A stretch of DNA of 64,000 nucleotides. It comes from Schaalia cardiffensis (lineage in GTDB: Bacteria; Actinomycetota; Actinomycetes; Actinomycetales; Actinomycetaceae). The stretch covers positions 1 through 64,000 of the forward strand of contig NZ_JAEKIA010000009.1 in NCBI RefSeq assembly GCF_016405145.1, in the 5' to 3' direction. The notes beneath the pieces are model-generated. The model did no database searches and was not told the DNA's origin. It was given only the letters and a program-made list of their open reading frames with translations. Below, one piece after another: positions 52,499 through 62,173 of this stretch (position 1 is its first letter; the number at the start of each line of letters is the position of its first letter). A program made the position numbers and the translations under genes.

Positions 52499-53476
52499 TC
52501 AGACGAGAACGTCCACCGCATGGGGCGCGCCGATCACCGTGAAGGGGATGTCGGCAACTCGATCGCCGTCGGCCATCGCGGTCATGCCACGAGGCTCGAG
52601 GATCTCCACTTCTTTAACACGTTCAACCTCAATGACCTCGTGTCCTTCGGCTCGCCCCACGACCACACCTGCGAGCACCGGGACCGCTTGCCGAAGAGGA
52701 AGGGCCCCAACGTGGCACAGCTCGATCCGCCCATCGTGCAGGTCGGATTCGGGCACGAGGCGGATACCTCCACCGAAACAACCCGAGTTCGACACCGAGG
52801 TGATCCACCCTGTGAATTCGCGTTCGACTCCGTCCACCATCGCGAGAATCCTTGAGGGACGATAAGAGGCGAGTGCGCCAAAAGCCCCGTAGCCGTAAGC
52901 GAGGGGCCCAGAGATGAGGAAAGAGTCGTTCGCGAGGATATTCGCCCTCGCATCCAAACCCAAGGACACCAAACCCAGGACGAGGGTCGTGCGCCCGTCC
53001 TCGCTCTTCACCCACATCCCATCGAGGGGCTTGAGGCGTAAGGCCAGTTCCTGATCCGATTGTGATGAGCGAAAACCGAGTTCTGCCAGTGAGCGGGCGC
53101 GTTGCATCGGGTCGTGACCGATGCCGAGGGCCCGACACAAGTCGTTCCCGCGTCCGCCGGGGATCGGCGCGAAGGGCAGGCCCGCTTCGTGGCATCCACG
53201 GGCGATGGCCGAAAGGAAACCGTCTCCACCTAGTCCTGCGACGACTGAGGTTTCGGATGCGGCCGCCAGGGCCACGGGATCATCACTCGCGGTCGTCACA
53301 GATACGCGCACGGACCACCCTCCGGCGCGAAGGGCGCGCACAACATTGGGGCCGACTGCGACGGAGCGTCCTCCTGCGGACATGGAAGAGACGAGGACGT
53401 GGATGCTCCTGCCCTCTTGACGCACAGGACTCGAAACGCGCTCCTCGGGCTTGTCTTCGTGACGGATGGCGCTCAT
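52499..53476 (-). CDS. Diacylglycerol kinase-family lipid kinase
   Basis: A 325-residue protein with the DAGK catalytic fold. The nucleotide loop GLGGDGFLSAIARG (GGDG motif) is near residue 93 and PGGRGNDLCRALG follows. The C-terminal beta-sandwich contains SNSGCFGGGIRLVPESDLHDGRIEL. In actinobacteria such proteins phosphorylate diacylglycerol or act on phosphatidylinositol-related lipids; the exact substrate is unknown. Its start overlaps the murA stop by four bases, so translation is coupled. The position between plsC and murA suggests lipid recycling linked to the envelope. Confidence 0.88.
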   Translation of the reverse strand: MSAIRHEDKPEERVSSPVRQEGRSIHVLVSSMSAGGRSVAVGPNVVRALRAGGWSVRVSVTTASDDPVALAAASETSVVAGLGGDGFLSAIARGCHEAGLPFAPIPGGRGNDLCRALGIGHDPMQRARSLAELGFRSSQSDQELALRLKPLDGMWVKSEDGRTTLVLGLVSLGLDARANILANDSFLISGPLAYGYGAFGALASYRPSRILAMVDGVEREFTGWITSVSNSGCFGGGIRLVPESDLHDGRIELCHVGALPLRQAVPVLAGVVVGRAEGHEVIEVERVKEVEILEPRGMTAMADGDRVADIPFTVIGAPHAVDVLV

Positions 53477-54804
53477 GCGTCGAGGTATCCGACGCGAGCA
53501 TCCAGCTGCTTGAGCTTCGTCGTGAAATGCTCATAGCCCCGGGAGATGACGTCAATGCCGGAGACCGTGGATGTTCCCTCGGCGGCGAGCGCCGCGATGA
53601 GATGGGAGAATCCGCCGCGCAAATCCGGGACCGTGATGTCTGCGGCGTGCAAAGGCGTCGGACCGGAGATCACCGCAGAGTGGAAGAAGTTGCGCTGTCC
53701 GAAACGGCAGGGGGTGCCGCCCAAGCATTCGCGGTAGACCTGGATATTCGCACCCATCTTGCGCAGGGCCTTAGTGAAGCCGAAACGATTCTCGTACACG
53801 GTTTCATGAACGATCGACAGACCCCTCGCCTGCGTGAGGGCGACAACGAGGGGCTGCTGCCAGTCGGTCATGAAGCCCGGGTGCACCGCAGTTTCGAGGG
53901 CGATCGAGTTGAGCTCACCGCCCGGGTGGTAGAAGCGGATCCCCTCGGAGTCAATATCGAAGGCACCACCGACCTTGCGGTAGGTGTTGAGGAAAGTCGT
54001 CATATCGGGCTGGTGGGCGCCGCGCACATAAATATCGCCGCGAGTCGCGAGGGCCGCAGCCCCCCAGGATGCGGCTTCAATCCGATCGGGAAGGGCATTG
54101 TGGCGGTATCCGTGAAGAGTCGAGACCCCTTCAATGCGGATCGTCCGATCGGTGTCGACCGAGATGATCGCACCCATCTTCTGCAAAACGTTAATGAGAT
54201 CCATGATCTCCGGCTCAACGGCAGCACCCTTCAAAATCGTGATGCCCTCAACGCGAACAGCAGTGAGGAGGGTCTGCTCGGTCGCGCCAACGGAGGGGAA
54301 GGGAAGCTCGATCAGGGCACCGCGAAGTCCTTCAGCGGGTTTGCGGATACGTACACCATCAGGACGCTTCTCCACGACCGCGCCGAAACGGCGCAAAGTG
54401 TCAAGGTGGAAGTCGATCGGGCGACCGCCGATATTACAGCCCCCCAGCTCGGGGATGAAAGCCTCCCCGAGCTGGTGGAGCAGAGGTCCGCAAAAGAGGA
54501 TCGGAATGCGCGATGCCCCGCCAAGGGAGTCAATATCCGAACGCGAAGCGATCTTCACATTCCTCGGGTCGAGCGTCATCACGCCGGATGTCTGGTCGAA
54601 GTTCACCTCAACGCCGTGCAGGCGCAGAAGATCAGAGACGACGTCGACATCACGGATGAGGGGGACGTTGGACAGTTGAGAGAGGCCATCGCCGAGAAGG
54701 GCCGCAACCATCGCCTTCGGGACGAAGTTCTTGGCCCCACGGACTGTGATGGTTCCCTGGAGGGGGTAGCCGCCTTCAACGCGCAGCACGGAGGGCATGG
54801 TCAT
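53473..54804 (-). CDS. murA: UDP-N-acetylglucosamine 1-carboxyvinyltransferase
   Basis: A 443-residue enzyme for the first committed step of peptidoglycan synthesis. ATG 54804 follows GAGGAG; the upstream open frame to 54894 lacks family similarity. The phosphate-binding RGAKNFVPKAMVAALL segment is present, and the catalytic Cys is retained in GGCNIGGRPIDFH (the position of E. coli Cys115, the target of fosfomycin). Later motifs include GGAFDIDSEGIRFYHP and TVPDLRGGFSHLIAALAAEG. Its neighbourhood with leuC and leuD is conserved in actinobacteria. Confidence 0.95.
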   Translation of the reverse strand: MTMPSVLRVEGGYPLQGTITVRGAKNFVPKAMVAALLGDGLSQLSNVPLIRDVDVVSDLLRLHGVEVNFDQTSGVMTLDPRNVKIASRSDIDSLGGASRIPILFCGPLLHQLGEAFIPELGGCNIGGRPIDFHLDTLRRFGAVVEKRPDGVRIRKPAEGLRGALIELPFPSVGATEQTLLTAVRVEGITILKGAAVEPEIMDLINVLQKMGAIISVDTDRTIRIEGVSTLHGYRHNALPDRIEAASWGAAALATRGDIYVRGAHQPDMTTFLNTYRKVGGAFDIDSEGIRFYHPGGELNSIALETAVHPGFMTDWQQPLVVALTQARGLSIVHETVYENRFGFTKALRKMGANIQVYRECLGGTPCRFGQRNFFHSAVISGPTPLHAADITVPDLRGGFSHLIAALAAEGTSTVSGIDVISRGYEHFTTKLKQLDARVGYLDA

Positions 54805-54953
54805 CGTCTCCTCGATCTGTCCTTTAGAACTGTGCACAACTCTAGGACAGGACGCGCTTCGAGCGCTCACCTCGGGACGTTCACTCCCCCACATGTGCGC
54901 CTATTCAGGGCCTTCATCCTCGTCTTTCACTCGCGTTTGACCGAGCAGCAGGT

Positions 54954-55042
54954 CCTTCCTCCACTTGCGTGAAGACTCGGCTTATACGCAGAGTCTCCCG
55001 CCACAAGAGCCTCCCCTTCCTCCACTTGCGTGAAGACTCGGC
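54954..55042. repeat. 28-bp direct repeat flanking the leuD stop codon
   Basis: Identical 28-base copies lie at 54954-54981 and 55015-55042, a 61-base period. The second copy encodes part of the leuD C-terminus; the first lies directly past the leuD stop. Confidence 0.92.
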
Positions 55043-55686
55043 ACACCAAGATTCACAGGACGCGCGGAGACGACCTCTTCTTTTGGCAAGTACTTCGCCG
55101 GAAGCGTTGTCGGTTTGAAGTCAGGACGTTTTGCTTCGTAGGCGCAGATCGCGTCCTCGTCGCGAAGGGTCAAGGCGATGTCGTCGAGGCCCTCCAAGAG
55201 GCACCAGCGCGCATAGTCGTCGATCTCGAAGGACGCGGTGACGGGACCTGCGGTGACGGTCTTAGCCTCAAGGGACACTGTCACTTCGGTGCCCGGTTCG
55301 TTCTCGAGGACTTTCCACAGGGAATCGCAGTCCTCCTGGGTGATGACCCCGGCGACAAGACCCTGCTTGCCCGCGTTGCCACGGAAGATGTCCGCGAACT
55401 TCGGGGAGAGGACGACGCGGAAGCCATAGTCCTTCAGGGCCCAGACCGCGTGCTCACGAGAAGAACCGGTCCCGAAGTCGGGGCCTGCGATGAGGACGGA
55501 GCCCGAGCGGTAGGCGTCTTGATTGAGGACGAAGTTCGGGTCGTTCCTCCAGGCAGCGAAGAGCGCATCTTCGAAGCCCGTGCGGGTAATGCGCTTGAGG
55601 TAGACCGCGGGGATGATCTGGTCGGTGTCGACGTTCGAACGGCGGAGCGGGACTCCGATGCCGGTGTGAGTCGTGAACTTGTCCAT
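54982..55686 (-). CDS. leuD: 3-isopropylmalate dehydratase small subunit, with odd C-terminal tail
   Basis: A 234-residue swivel-domain subunit of isopropylmalate isomerase (leucine synthesis). Family segments are [43 protein letters not shown] and [15 protein letters not shown]. Typical LeuD has 195-205 residues and ends soon after the PDFKPTT-type segment; here about 30 extra residues follow ([29 protein letters not shown]), Gly- and Cys-containing and low-complexity. Part of the tail is encoded by one copy of a 28-bp direct repeat whose other copy lies just beyond the stop, so the extension may come from a local duplication. It follows leuC by 24 bases. Confidence 0.92.
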   Translation of the reverse strand: MDKFTTHTGIGVPLRRSNVDTDQIIPAVYLKRITRTGFEDALFAAWRNDPNFVLNQDAYRSGSVLIAGPDFGTGSSREHAVWALKDYGFRVVLSPKFADIFRGNAGKQGLVAGVITQEDCDSLWKVLENEPGTEVTVSLEAKTVTAGPVTASFEIDDYARWCLLEGLDDIALTLRDEDAICAYEAKRPDFKPTTLPAKYLPKEEVVSARPVNLGVPSLHASGGRGGSCGGRLCV

Positions 55687-55710
55687 GAGTGTTCTCCTTC
55701 CGCGCCAGTC

Positions 55711-57111
55711 TTAGAGGTCCGCCGGGCTCGACAAGGTTCCGCGCACCGCTGTGGCGGCGGCGACCAGTGGCGACACGAGGTGGGTGCGCCCGCCCTTGCC
55801 CTGTCGGCCCTCGAAGTTACGGTTCGAGGTCGAGGCGGAGCGTTCGCCGGGGCTGAGCGTGTCGGGGTTCATTCCCAGGCACATCGAACAGCCCGCATTA
55901 CGCCATTCGGCTCCGAACTCCGTGAAGACCCTGTCGAGTCCTTCGGCTTCGGCCTGCAGGCGGACTCGGGCGGAACCGGGCACGACGAGCATTCGGATGG
56001 AGTCGGCTTTCTTGCGTCCCTTGATAATGGCCGCTGCGGCCCGCAGGTCCTCGATGCGCCCGTTCGTGCACGAGCCGAGGAAGACCGTGTCGATGCGGAT
56101 ATCGCGCATCGCAGTGCCGGCTTTCAAAGCCATGTATTCCAGGGCCCTTTCGGCGGCGAGACGCTGTGATTCATCACTAAAGTCCTTGGGGTCAGGCACC
56201 TTCGAGGAGAGGGGAACACCTTGGCCTGGGTTGGTGCCCCAGGTGACGAAGGGTTCGATGTCGGCCGCTTCGAGGATGACCTCGGCGTCGAAGACGGCGT
56301 CCTCATCGGAGGGAAGGGTCTTCCAGTATTCGACGGCGCGCTCCCATTCCTCGCCCTCGGGTGCGTGCGGACGGTCTTTGAGGTATTCGAAGGTCGTTTC
56401 GTCGGGGGCGACCATTCCGGCTCGGGCACCGGCCTCGATCGACATATTGCACACCGTCATGCGCCCCTCCATGGAGAGTTCGCGGATCGCTTGTCCCCGG
56501 TATTCGAGGACGTAGCCCTGCCCCCCACCGGTTCCGATCTTCGCGATGACGGCAAGGATGATGTCTTTCGCGGTCGAACCTTGAGGCAGAGAGCCGTTCA
56601 CGGTGATCGCCATCGTCTTGAAGGGGGCGAGCGGCAGGGTCTGGGTCGCGAGGACGTGTTCAACCTGGCTGGTCCCAATGCCGAAAGCGAGGGCTCCGAA
56701 GGCGCCGTGTGTGGAGGTGTGCGAGTCGCCGCAGACGATCGTCATGCCGGGCTGCGTCAGTCCGAGCTGCGGGCCGACGACGTGCACGATTCCCTGGTCG
56801 GCGTCGCCGAGGGAGTGCAGGCGGATCCCGAATTCCTTCGCGTTGTGGCGAAGAGTGTGGATCTGCAGGCGGCTCGTCTCGTCGGCGATCGGCAGGTCGA
56901 TGTCGAGGGTCGGAGTGTTGTGGTCCTCGGTGGCGATCGTCAGCTCCGGGCGGCGGACCTTGCGGCCTGCGAGCCTGAGCCCTTCGAAGGCTTGGGGGCT
57001 CGTCACCTCGTGGACAAGGTGGAGGTCGATGTAGAGCAGGTCGGGGGCTCCGCCCTCGCCCTGCTTCACGATGTGGTCGCGCCACACCTTCTCTGCCATT
57101 GTGCCGGTCAC
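55711..57111 (-). CDS. leuC: 3-isopropylmalate dehydratase large subunit
   Basis: A 466-residue aconitase-family enzyme. The GTG start at 57111 is favoured by AAGGAGG just before it; an ATG at 57099 is possible but far from that site. The [4Fe-4S] ligands are Cys in FLGSCTNGR and the pair in [43 protein letters not shown] is the conserved active-site core. It isomerises 2- to 3-isopropylmalate together with LeuD. The divergent IclR regulator and the palindromes between them indicate regulated leuCD transcription. Confidence 0.95.
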   Translation of the reverse strand: MTGTMAEKVWRDHIVKQGEGGAPDLLYIDLHLVHEVTSPQAFEGLRLAGRKVRRPELTIATEDHNTPTLDIDLPIADETSRLQIHTLRHNAKEFGIRLHSLGDADQGIVHVVGPQLGLTQPGMTIVCGDSHTSTHGAFGALAFGIGTSQVEHVLATQTLPLAPFKTMAITVNGSLPQGSTAKDIILAVIAKIGTGGGQGYVLEYRGQAIRELSMEGRMTVCNMSIEAGARAGMVAPDETTFEYLKDRPHAPEGEEWERAVEYWKTLPSDEDAVFDAEVILEAADIEPFVTWGTNPGQGVPLSSKVPDPKDFSDESQRLAAERALEYMALKAGTAMRDIRIDTVFLGSCTNGRIEDLRAAAAIIKGRKKADSIRMLVVPGSARVRLQAEAEGLDRVFTEFGAEWRNAGCSMCLGMNPDTLSPGERSASTSNRNFEGRQGKGGRTHLVSPLVAAATAVRGTLSSPADL

Positions 57112-57245
57112 GCTTCCTCCTTGGTCCGGGCATTTCGCGTTTGTTCCGCGCCTCGCGCGAAGAACTGCGAGTGGGGGAAGTGGAGTCGTCGGGTGCGATT
57201 CGTTCTTCCCCATTGATATTCATCGTCTGCCGTTCCACTATTCGA

Positions 57246-57270
57246 AGACTTGAAGTCTCACCGTTTGAGA
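57246..57270. promoter_or_regulatory. Probable IclR-type operator between leuC and its divergent regulator
   Basis: AGACTT-G-AAGTCT (57246-57258) is a perfect 13-base palindrome, and TCTCA-N5-TGAGA (57256-57270) overlaps it. TTGAAG (57250-57255) with CAGACT (57274-57279) could be the regulator's promoter, placing the operator on top of it. The arrangement is like the LtbR control region ahead of leuCD in corynebacteria. Confidence 0.6.
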
Positions 57271-57286
57271 TGGCAGACTGTGGAGC

Positions 57287-58021
57287 ATGGAGGACTCGAC
57301 AACGAGCGGAGTCGGTGTTCTGGACAAGGCGGCGCTGGTTCTCGGCGCCTTGGAGGCGGGTCCCGCCACCTTGGCCCAACTGGTTTCCGCGACAGGTTTG
57401 GCACGCCCGACCGCCCACCGTCTTGCGGTGGCCCTCGAGTATCACCGCATGGTCGCCCGAGACATGCAGGGACGCTTCGTTCTGGGCCCGCGCCTCCAAG
57501 AGCTCGCCTCTTCGGCAGGCGAGGATCGTCTTCTTGCTGCTTCTATGCCCGTGCTCCAGGCGCTGCGCGACCACACGAAGGAGTCTTCGCAGCTCTTCCG
57601 CCGTCAGGGCGACTACCGGGTGTGCGTCGCCGCTTCGGAACGTGAGATGGGGCTTCGCGACTCGATCCCAGTCGGTGCAACCCTTTCGATGGCTGCCGGT
57701 TCTGCGGCTCAGGTGCTTCTCGCCTGGGAGGAGCCTGATCGCCTGCACCGGGGCCTGTATGGAGCGTCCTTCAACGCGACGATGCTCTCACAGGTTCGCC
57801 GCCGAGGCTGGGCGCAGTCCGTCGGAGAACGCGAACCCGGGGTCGCCTCCGTGTCCGCTCCTGTGCGCGGCCCCTCCGGTCGTGTTCTTGCTGCTTTGTC
57901 GATCTCGGGCCCGATTGAGCGCATGGGCCGCCAGCCCGGTCGCCAGCATGGTCCTTCGGTCGTCGCCGCGGCGAATCGTCTTTCCGATTTCCTGCGCAGC
58001 GTCGAAGACTCGGATCTGTAG
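57287..58021 (+). CDS. IclR-family regulator divergent from leuCD
   Basis: A 244-residue IclR-type protein: N-terminal winged helix (LAQLVSATGLARPTAHRLAVALEYHRMV, residues about 28-55) and C-terminal GAF-like effector domain with IPVGATLSMAAGSAAQVLLAW and GVASVSAPVRGPSGRVLAALSISGP. Position and similarity of context point to LtbR, the actinobacterial repressor of leucine and tryptophan genes, but this is inferred. ATG 57287 has GGAG only one base away; CAGACT seven bases upstream suggests a leaderless mRNA. The intergenic palindromes are its likely targets. Confidence 0.88.
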   Translation: MEDSTTSGVGVLDKAALVLGALEAGPATLAQLVSATGLARPTAHRLAVALEYHRMVARDMQGRFVLGPRLQELASSAGEDRLLAASMPVLQALRDHTKESSQLFRRQGDYRVCVAASEREMGLRDSIPVGATLSMAAGSAAQVLLAWEEPDRLHRGLYGASFNATMLSQVRRRGWAQSVGEREPGVASVSAPVRGPSGRVLAALSISGPIERMGRQPGRQHGPSVVAAANRLSDFLRSVEDSDL

Positions 58022-58258
58022 GCTCATCTTTATTTGAAGCGCTGAGCCCGCGAGGTCGGCGCTGCCTCACACCCCACCCTGCGGCCCCTGCAAGCCCCCC
58101 GCCGGGCTGAGCGCCGCCCACAAGTCGGACATTAGGCGCACGCAAGTCGGACGATTCGTACTTTGACCTGGGGTTTCTTCAAGGATCCACGGCATAGCGT
58201 TCGACTTGTGGACTGGCAACCGAAGGCCAAGCACCAGACAGCCCGACGAGAAACAAGA

Positions 58259-58288
58259 GAAGCGGAAGCCCAACTGGGCTTCCGCTTC
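58259..58288 (-). terminator. Rho-independent terminator of the tRNA-Glu/Gln cluster
   Basis: A perfect 13-bp stem (58259-58271 with 58276-58288) with an AACT loop, five bases past the last tRNA, followed on the minus strand by TCTTGTTTC. Confidence 0.85.
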
Positions 58289-58293
58289 ATTCG

Positions 58294-58366
58294 TACCCCC
58301 AACCGGATTTGAACCGGTGTTAACGCCGTGAGAGGGCGTCGTCCTAGGCCGCTAGACGATGGGGGC
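58294..58366 (-). tRNA. tRNA-Glu (anticodon CTC), copy 1
   Basis: A 73-base cloverleaf on the minus strand: acceptor GCCCCCA pairs with TGGGGGT, anticodon loop CTCTCAC with anticodon CTC, T arm GGTTCAAATCC, discriminator A, no encoded CCA. It is identical to the copy at 58435-58507. Confidence 0.96.
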
Positions 58367-58434
58367 CTTGATTCCTAAGAACGTGATTTCAGGATCAGAA
58401 TCTCAGGATCAGTGTTACCGGCGAACCGGTTCCG

Positions 58435-58507
58435 TACCCCCAACCGGATTTGAACCGGTGTTAACGCCGTGAGAGGGCGTCGTCCTAGGCCGCTAGACGA
58501 TGGGGGC
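58435..58507 (-). tRNA. tRNA-Glu (anticodon CTC), copy 2
   Basis: Identical in all 73 bases to the copy at 58294-58366; identity extends a few bases outward on both sides (79 bases in all, 58292-58370 and 58433-58511), which indicates a recent duplication or gene conversion. Confidence 0.96.
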
Positions 58508-58533
58508 CTTGTCGCAAGCTGAACTTGCGATCG

Positions 58534-58605
58534 CTGGGGTACCAGGACTCGAACCTAGAATGGCTGAACCAGAATCAGCTGTGTTGCCAATTACACCATA
58601 CCCCA
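58534..58605 (-). tRNA. tRNA-Gln (anticodon CTG)
   Basis: A 72-base cloverleaf on the minus strand: acceptor TGGGGTA pairs with TACCCCA, discriminator G, anticodon loop TTCTGGT with anticodon CTG between GCTGA and TCAGC, T arm GGTTCGAGTCC. No CCA is encoded. It is probably the first gene of the tRNA-Gln/Glu/Glu transcript. Confidence 0.95.
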
Positions 58606-58696
58606 ATGGGTATCACCCCCAGCCCCATGGAGCCGGTGGCGACAAGAGAAGAGAATAGCCGAGCCCTTCCTCCAACACCAAATCAATGAAGCGTGC

Positions 58697-58926
<230 letters not shown>

Positions 58927-58957
58927 GGAGTATCGCTGCGTTTACGCGGCATATGCA

Positions 58958-58989
58958 CTGCGGGCGCGGCCCGAAGGTCGCGCCCGCAG
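58958..58989 (-). terminator. Hairpin terminator behind gltX
   Basis: A 14-bp GC-rich stem (58958-58971 with 58976-58989), one G-T pair, CGAA tetraloop, 19 bases past the gltX stop. Confidence 0.8.
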
Positions 58990-59008
58990 CTGGGAGAATC
59001 TCAAAACC

Positions 59009-60514
59009 TCAGCCCAGCCGAACCAGGAGCTGATCGATGCGCCTGAGGACCTCTTCGCGACCGAGGATCGCCATCGAATCAACGACCGGCAGGGACACAT
59101 TCGTGCCGGTCATCGCCACGAAAAGGGGACCGAAGGCAAAGCGGGGCTTGACACCCATCTCCTCGACGAGCTTCGCATCGAGGGCGGGCTTGCTCGCCGC
59201 AGCACTGAAATCCTCAATCCCCTCAAGAACCTCGCGCGCGGCCCTGAGGACCTCGTGAGCGTTCTCTTTGAGCTTCGAAAGAGCCTTCTCGTTGTATTCA
59301 ATCGACTCGGCGCCGGTGAAGAGGAAACGCATGAGGGGCCCGACCTCGCCGAGAAGCTGAATACGGGTCTGCGCGAGCGGAGCCGCCTGGTCGAGGATCG
59401 TCTTCTCGTCCTCGCCAAGCTCTTCATAGCTTTGAGCCGAGACGAGACCATCGCGCTGGAGGAAGGGCACGAGCCGCCTCTTGAAGTCCTCGCCGTCGAG
59501 ACGACGGATGTGCTCGGCGTTGATCGCGACGCACTTCTTGTAGTCGAAACGAGCCGGATTCGGGTTGACCTGCTCAATGTCGAAGGCTTGAGCAAGTTCA
59601 CTCATCGTGAAGATGTCGCGGTCGGGCGCGATCGACCATCCCAGGAGGGCGAGGTAGTTGTTGAGGCCCTCGGGAATCATCCCGGCTTCCTTGTGCAAAA
59701 GGAGGTTCGATTCGGGATCACGCTTGGAGAGTTTCTTGTTGCCCTCCCCCATCACGTAGGGGAGGTGGCCGAAGCGCGGCATGAACTTGGCGACGCCGAT
59801 CGCTTCGAGGGCGCGGTACAAGACGATCTGACGCGGAGTCGAGGACAGGAGGTCCTCACCGCGCAGAACATGGGTGATCTCCATCAGAGCGTCGTCAACC
59901 GGGTTGACCAGAGTGTAGAGGGGGTGGCCGTTTGCGCGGACGATGACGTAGTCGGGGACGGAGCCCGCTTTGAAGGTGATTTCACCACGAATGAGGTCAG
60001 TGAAGGTGATGTCCTCATCGGGCATGCGCATGCGCAAAACGGGCTTGCGACCTTCGGCTTTGAAAGCGGCGATCTGCTCTTCACTGAGTGTGCGGTCGAA
60101 GCCGTCGTAGCCGAGCTTCGGGTCTTCACCCTTCGCACGGTGACGTTCTTCGATCTCTTCCGGGGTCGAGTAGGACTCGTAGGCGTAACCGGCTTCGAGG
60201 AGGCGCGCGGCGACCTGGGCGTAAATGTCCATTCTCTCGGACTGACGGTAGGGGGCGTGCGCCCCGCCCTTGTCCACGCCCTCATCCCAGTCGAGGCCGA
60301 GCCACTTGAGGGAGTCGAGGATCTGGTCGAAGGATTCTTGGGAGTCTCGGGCCGCATCGGTGTCTTCGATGCGGAAAACGAAGGTTCCGCCCGTGTGACG
60401 CGCGTATGCCCAGTTGAACAGGCAGGTTCGCACCATACCCACGTGGGGGGTACCGGTCGGGGACGGGCAGAATCGAACGCGCACTTCGGCGCCGGAGGCT
60501 GTCGTTTCACTCAT
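59009..60514 (-). CDS. gltX: Glutamyl-tRNA synthetase
   Basis: A 501-residue class I synthetase. The HIGH-like motif is [15 protein letters not shown] and the KMSKS-like motif KKLSKRDPE; the C-terminal anticodon-binding domain is complete. In actinobacteria this enzyme is usually non-discriminating and also charges tRNA-Gln with Glu, later amidated by GatCAB, which fits the tRNA-Glu and tRNA-Gln genes encoded next to it. ATG 60514 lacks a ribosome site; TAGAAT lies nine bases upstream, so the leader would be only a few bases. Confidence 0.96.
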   Translation of the reverse strand: MSETTASGAEVRVRFCPSPTGTPHVGMVRTCLFNWAYARHTGGTFVFRIEDTDAARDSQESFDQILDSLKWLGLDWDEGVDKGGAHAPYRQSERMDIYAQVAARLLEAGYAYESYSTPEEIEERHRAKGEDPKLGYDGFDRTLSEEQIAAFKAEGRKPVLRMRMPDEDITFTDLIRGEITFKAGSVPDYVIVRANGHPLYTLVNPVDDALMEITHVLRGEDLLSSTPRQIVLYRALEAIGVAKFMPRFGHLPYVMGEGNKKLSKRDPESNLLLHKEAGMIPEGLNNYLALLGWSIAPDRDIFTMSELAQAFDIEQVNPNPARFDYKKCVAINAEHIRRLDGEDFKRRLVPFLQRDGLVSAQSYEELGEDEKTILDQAAPLAQTRIQLLGEVGPLMRFLFTGAESIEYNEKALSKLKENAHEVLRAAREVLEGIEDFSAAASKPALDAKLVEEMGVKPRFAFGPLFVAMTGTNVSLPVVDSMAILGREEVLRRIDQLLVRLG

Positions 60515-60619
60515 GATGGGCCGATTCTACTCCGGGAAACGCCTCTTCCTTCCCCGCTATTGCCTTCATCGGCTTGGAAGAAAGGGGGTGTTCCAAGAGA
60601 TGAGGACGGGTCCTCCTAA

Positions 60620-60673
60620 GGAAAGACGAGGGCGAGGCCGCTTCCGGGAAAGACGAGGGCGGGGTCGGTCCTG
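60620..60673. repeat. 27-bp direct repeat, two degenerate copies
   Basis: Copies start at 60620 and 60647; the first 15 bases (GGAAAGACGAGGGCG) are identical and the rest is similar. They lie in the divergent region between gltX and the MalY-type gene. Confidence 0.8.
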
Positions 60674-60751
60674 AGAACCGAAGATGAGCGGCGTAGCCTG
60701 TTGAGGGATCGCCCGCACAGGATTCTGAGCGCCCACAAGCGAGGTTCATTC

Positions 60752-61933
60752 ATGATTCAGACCTTCACCCCCGAACAATTGCGCCGCACTGGTTCCCTGA
60801 AGTGGAGCGGCATCACGAGTTCAACGGGCGCGCCGACGATCGGGGCGTGGGTCGCGGAAATGGATTTCGGCACCTCTCCTCGTCTTGAGGAAGTGATGAT
60901 CTCGGCGATCCGCAATGGCCTCCTGGGCTATCAGCCGAAGTGGCTCGCCCCAAGACTCGCCGAGGCAACCACTGTTTTCCAGGCACAGCGCTTCGGCTGG
61001 CAGATCGCACCAGAACAGGTCCGTCTTGTCGAATCCGTCCTCTCATCGCTCCGGAGTGTGATCACACACTTCCTGCAACCCCAAGCTCCCGTGATCGTCC
61101 CAACTCCGGCCTACATGCCCTTCCTCACGATCCCGAAAGCCCTGGGCCATCCGGTGATCAAGGTTCCCTCCCTCCATGGTGAAGCCGCAGGCCAGCGGGG
61201 CTGGATGCTTGATCTTGAGGGGATTCGAGCTGGCTTGGAGGCCGGTGCGGGCCTCATGATCTTGTGTAATCCGTGGAATCCTGTCGGCCGCGTGTTCTCC
61301 GTCGAAGAACTCACTGAGCTTCATAAACTCCTCGCCGGGTACGAGGTACTTGTCTTCTCCGATGAAATCCACTCCCCTCTCGTCCTCGCGGATGTTCCCT
61401 TCGTGTCATATGCGAGCCTTGGCGCGGACTTCGCGGCGCATACTGTGACCGCGACGGCGGCCTCCAAAGGCTGGAATATCGCGGGCCTGCCCTCCGCGCA
61501 GCTGATCGTGCCTGATGAGAGGCTTCGCGAGCGTTGGGATCGGGTCGGCGCGGAGCTCCAATTCGGGGCGTCCACAATCGGCACTCTCGCGACGATCGCG
61601 GCTTATCGTGAAACAGATCCCTGGCAGGATGAAGTTCGCCGCTACATTGATCTCAATATGGAGGCCGTCGAGCAGGCGATCGCGAACTCCCCCATCGATT
61701 TCACCCGCCCGGAGGGCGGTTATCTCAGTTGGTGGGGTTTTGAGGGGCTCGGCCTCGGTGATAATCCTTCGGCAAAGATTCGCGAGCTTGCGGGAATCGC
61801 GGTGAATGAGGGCGCGAGCCTTGGCGCGGACTATTCGCAGTGGGCTCGTTTCAACTTCGCGTGTTCGCATGAGGTGACCGCCGAGATCATTGAGCGGATG
61901 CTCAACCTCATCCAAGGGGCCTCGTTGGCGTGA
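60752..61933 (+). CDS. MalY/PatB-type aminotransferase (probable cystathionine beta-lyase)
   Basis: A 393-residue fold-type I PLP enzyme. ATG 60752 follows GAGG by eight bases and gives the family N-terminus (RRTGSLKWSGI...VAEMDFGTSP). Key segments are PAYMPFL, ILCNPWNPVGRVF (substrate and cofactor contacts), VFSDEIHSPLV (Asp binding the pyridine ring) and TATAASKGWNIAGLP with the Schiff-base Lys. Such enzymes cleave carbon-sulfur bonds, for example cystathionine to homocysteine in methionine synthesis; aminotransferase activity is an alternative. The gene stands alone. Confidence 0.9.
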   Translation: MIQTFTPEQLRRTGSLKWSGITSSTGAPTIGAWVAEMDFGTSPRLEEVMISAIRNGLLGYQPKWLAPRLAEATTVFQAQRFGWQIAPEQVRLVESVLSSLRSVITHFLQPQAPVIVPTPAYMPFLTIPKALGHPVIKVPSLHGEAAGQRGWMLDLEGIRAGLEAGAGLMILCNPWNPVGRVFSVEELTELHKLLAGYEVLVFSDEIHSPLVLADVPFVSYASLGADFAAHTVTATAASKGWNIAGLPSAQLIVPDERLRERWDRVGAELQFGASTIGTLATIAAYRETDPWQDEVRRYIDLNMEAVEQAIANSPIDFTRPEGGYLSWWGFEGLGLGDNPSAKIRELAGIAVNEGASLGADYSQWARFNFACSHEVTAEIIERMLNLIQGASLA

Positions 61934-62099
61934 GCGCATCCCTTTGAGGGGTGAAGAGGATCGGCTCGAGCTGTTCATCAGGGTGAGGGACGGCGTGGCG
62001 CGGCAAAGAACCGCAGGTCTTCGTGCCAACAGCGAAGCAGCGCAACAACAGCTAGTAGCAGCCAAAACCGCTGCACCACAGCGAAAAGCAGCCGAGCGC

Positions 62100-62142
62100 C
62101 GAGGGGCGAGGCCAGCGCTTCCACGCTTCACCTCGCCCCTCG
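62100..62142. terminator. Bidirectional hairpin between the MalY-type and FAH-family genes
   Basis: A perfect 12-bp stem (62100-62111 with 62131-62142) closes a 19-base loop that contains a small inner AGCG/CGCT pair. It lies between two convergent genes, 31 bases from the FAH-family stop. No T tract. Confidence 0.6.
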
Positions 62143-62173
62143 CCACCGGGGTGGAACTCTCCTCCCGGAGTAT

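Noticed and set aside
53062-54972. A 636-codon open frame on the plus strand opposite murA and the kinase-like gene
   Set aside because: It is antisense to two well-conserved genes, is Arg/Gly-rich without domains, and reflects high-GC codon bias.
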